Shown: positions 15,102 through 15,304 of the stretch, one piece after another | Layout of the letters: each line of letters starts with the position of its first letter | How positions within the stretch are numbered: the stretch's first letter is position 1 | From: Streptococcus vestibularis ATCC 49124 | GTDB lineage: Bacteria > Bacillota > Bacilli > Lactobacillales > Streptococcaceae | Length of the DNA: 15,304 nucleotides | Direction of reading: 5' to 3' | Assembly (NCBI RefSeq): GCF_000188295.1 | Contig: NZ_GL831112.1 | Coordinates: 1,044,953-1,060,256 of the forward strand | The notes under the pieces: generated by a model | The model's input: only the letters and a program-made list of their open reading frames with translations | The model's database searches: none | Told to the model about the DNA's origin: nothing | Made by a program: the position numbers and the translations under genes

Positions 15102-15304
15102 TTATTCCACAATTGTATAGTCACCACTTTGAAGTAAGCTCAAGACTTTATTTACAAATTGTGTTGAAAGTAATCCTTCAATATTAGCACCATGAGTCTT
15201 AAAATCTTTGTCAATTTCTTTAATTTGTAAGTTAGTATACTTTTTAGCCTTTTGTTCCGAAATTGGTAAATGGAAACTATACTCCCCAATTTCATAAACT
15301 AAAA
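15102..15304 (-). CDS. 3' end of an unrecognised gene (partial)
   Basis: A minus-strand frame is open from the window edge to a TAA at 15102, giving 66 C-terminal residues (LVYEIGEYSFHLPISEQKAK... to ...SGDYTIVE). It is followed by a strong terminator, which supports a real gene. The sequence is soluble-looking with mixed charged and helical character. I do not recognise the family, and its start is outside the window. Confidence 0.6.
   Translation of the reverse strand, partial: LVYEIGEYSFHLPISEQKAKKYTNLQIKEIDKDFKTHGANIEGLLSTQFVNKVLSLLQSGDYTIVE

Noticed and set aside
15102..15110. TTATTCCAC resembling an inverted copy of the guaA end (GTGGGAATAA)
   Set aside because: Only nine bases, one base short of the guaA sequence, in the wrong orientation, and explained as the last codons of another gene; not adequate for an attachment site.
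6504..15304. CRISPR array or tRNA gene in the AT-rich island
   Set aside because: I saw no regularly spaced repeats and no cloverleaf-like sequence; the repeats present are IS fragments, operators and terminators.

Overview
The window looks like a low-GC Firmicute chromosome, most likely a Streptococcus (salivarius/thermophilus-like). The GuaA and Ffh sequences, the UPF0122/YlxM homologue, and the niaX-niaR, ylxM-ffh and GntR<->guaA arrangements all fit. The species is an inference from memory of these proteins, not from a search.

The left part (1-6640) is core genome. On the minus strand it holds a self-cleaving LexA-like/HdiR-type repressor (119-808) with its own operator and terminator. 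Next come a niacin module, the repressor niaR and the ECF transporter S-component niaX, behind a promoter with a repeated operator. Then follow the SRP genes ylxM-ffh and a GntR/HutC regulator. guaA is divergent on the plus strand and ends in a strong terminator.

Immediately 3' of guaA the character changes. The 3' end of guaA is a known streptococcal integration point, and here it is followed by about 8 kb of AT-rich accessory DNA. This block is bracketed by two truncated, same-orientation IS30-family transposase fragments (6732-6860 and 14703-15035) that share about 129 bp of nearly identical sequence. No integrase or complete IS remains, so this looks like a decayed integrative/conjugative element (ICE) or island.

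All genes inside the block are on the minus strand. The distal part (12998-14635) is ICE debris: a 5'-truncated Toprim protein, two overlapping 77-aa ICE-type small proteins and a frameshifted small ORF. The proximal part is a compact defence operon: pezA -> pezT (epsilon/zeta-type toxin-antitoxin) -> hamA -> hamB (Hachiman nuclease plus helicase) -> a third gene for an extra PD-(D/E)XK nuclease-like protein. Junctions are 1-nt, 17-nt and 4-nt overlaps and then a gap of about 20 nt. A PezA-type promoter/operator stands at the head and a hairpin plus T-run stands at the end.

The most interesting points are the fusion of the Hachiman operon to PezAT by overlapping reading frames, the unfamiliar third nuclease gene, and the split of hamB by one extra T in a T7 run. 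Deleting one T restores an intact 1027-aa helicase. A similar single-A slip splits a small ICE ORF at about 13116. These slips could be real decay, phase variation or sequencing error. At the far right edge the 3' end of an unrecognised minus-strand gene enters the window.
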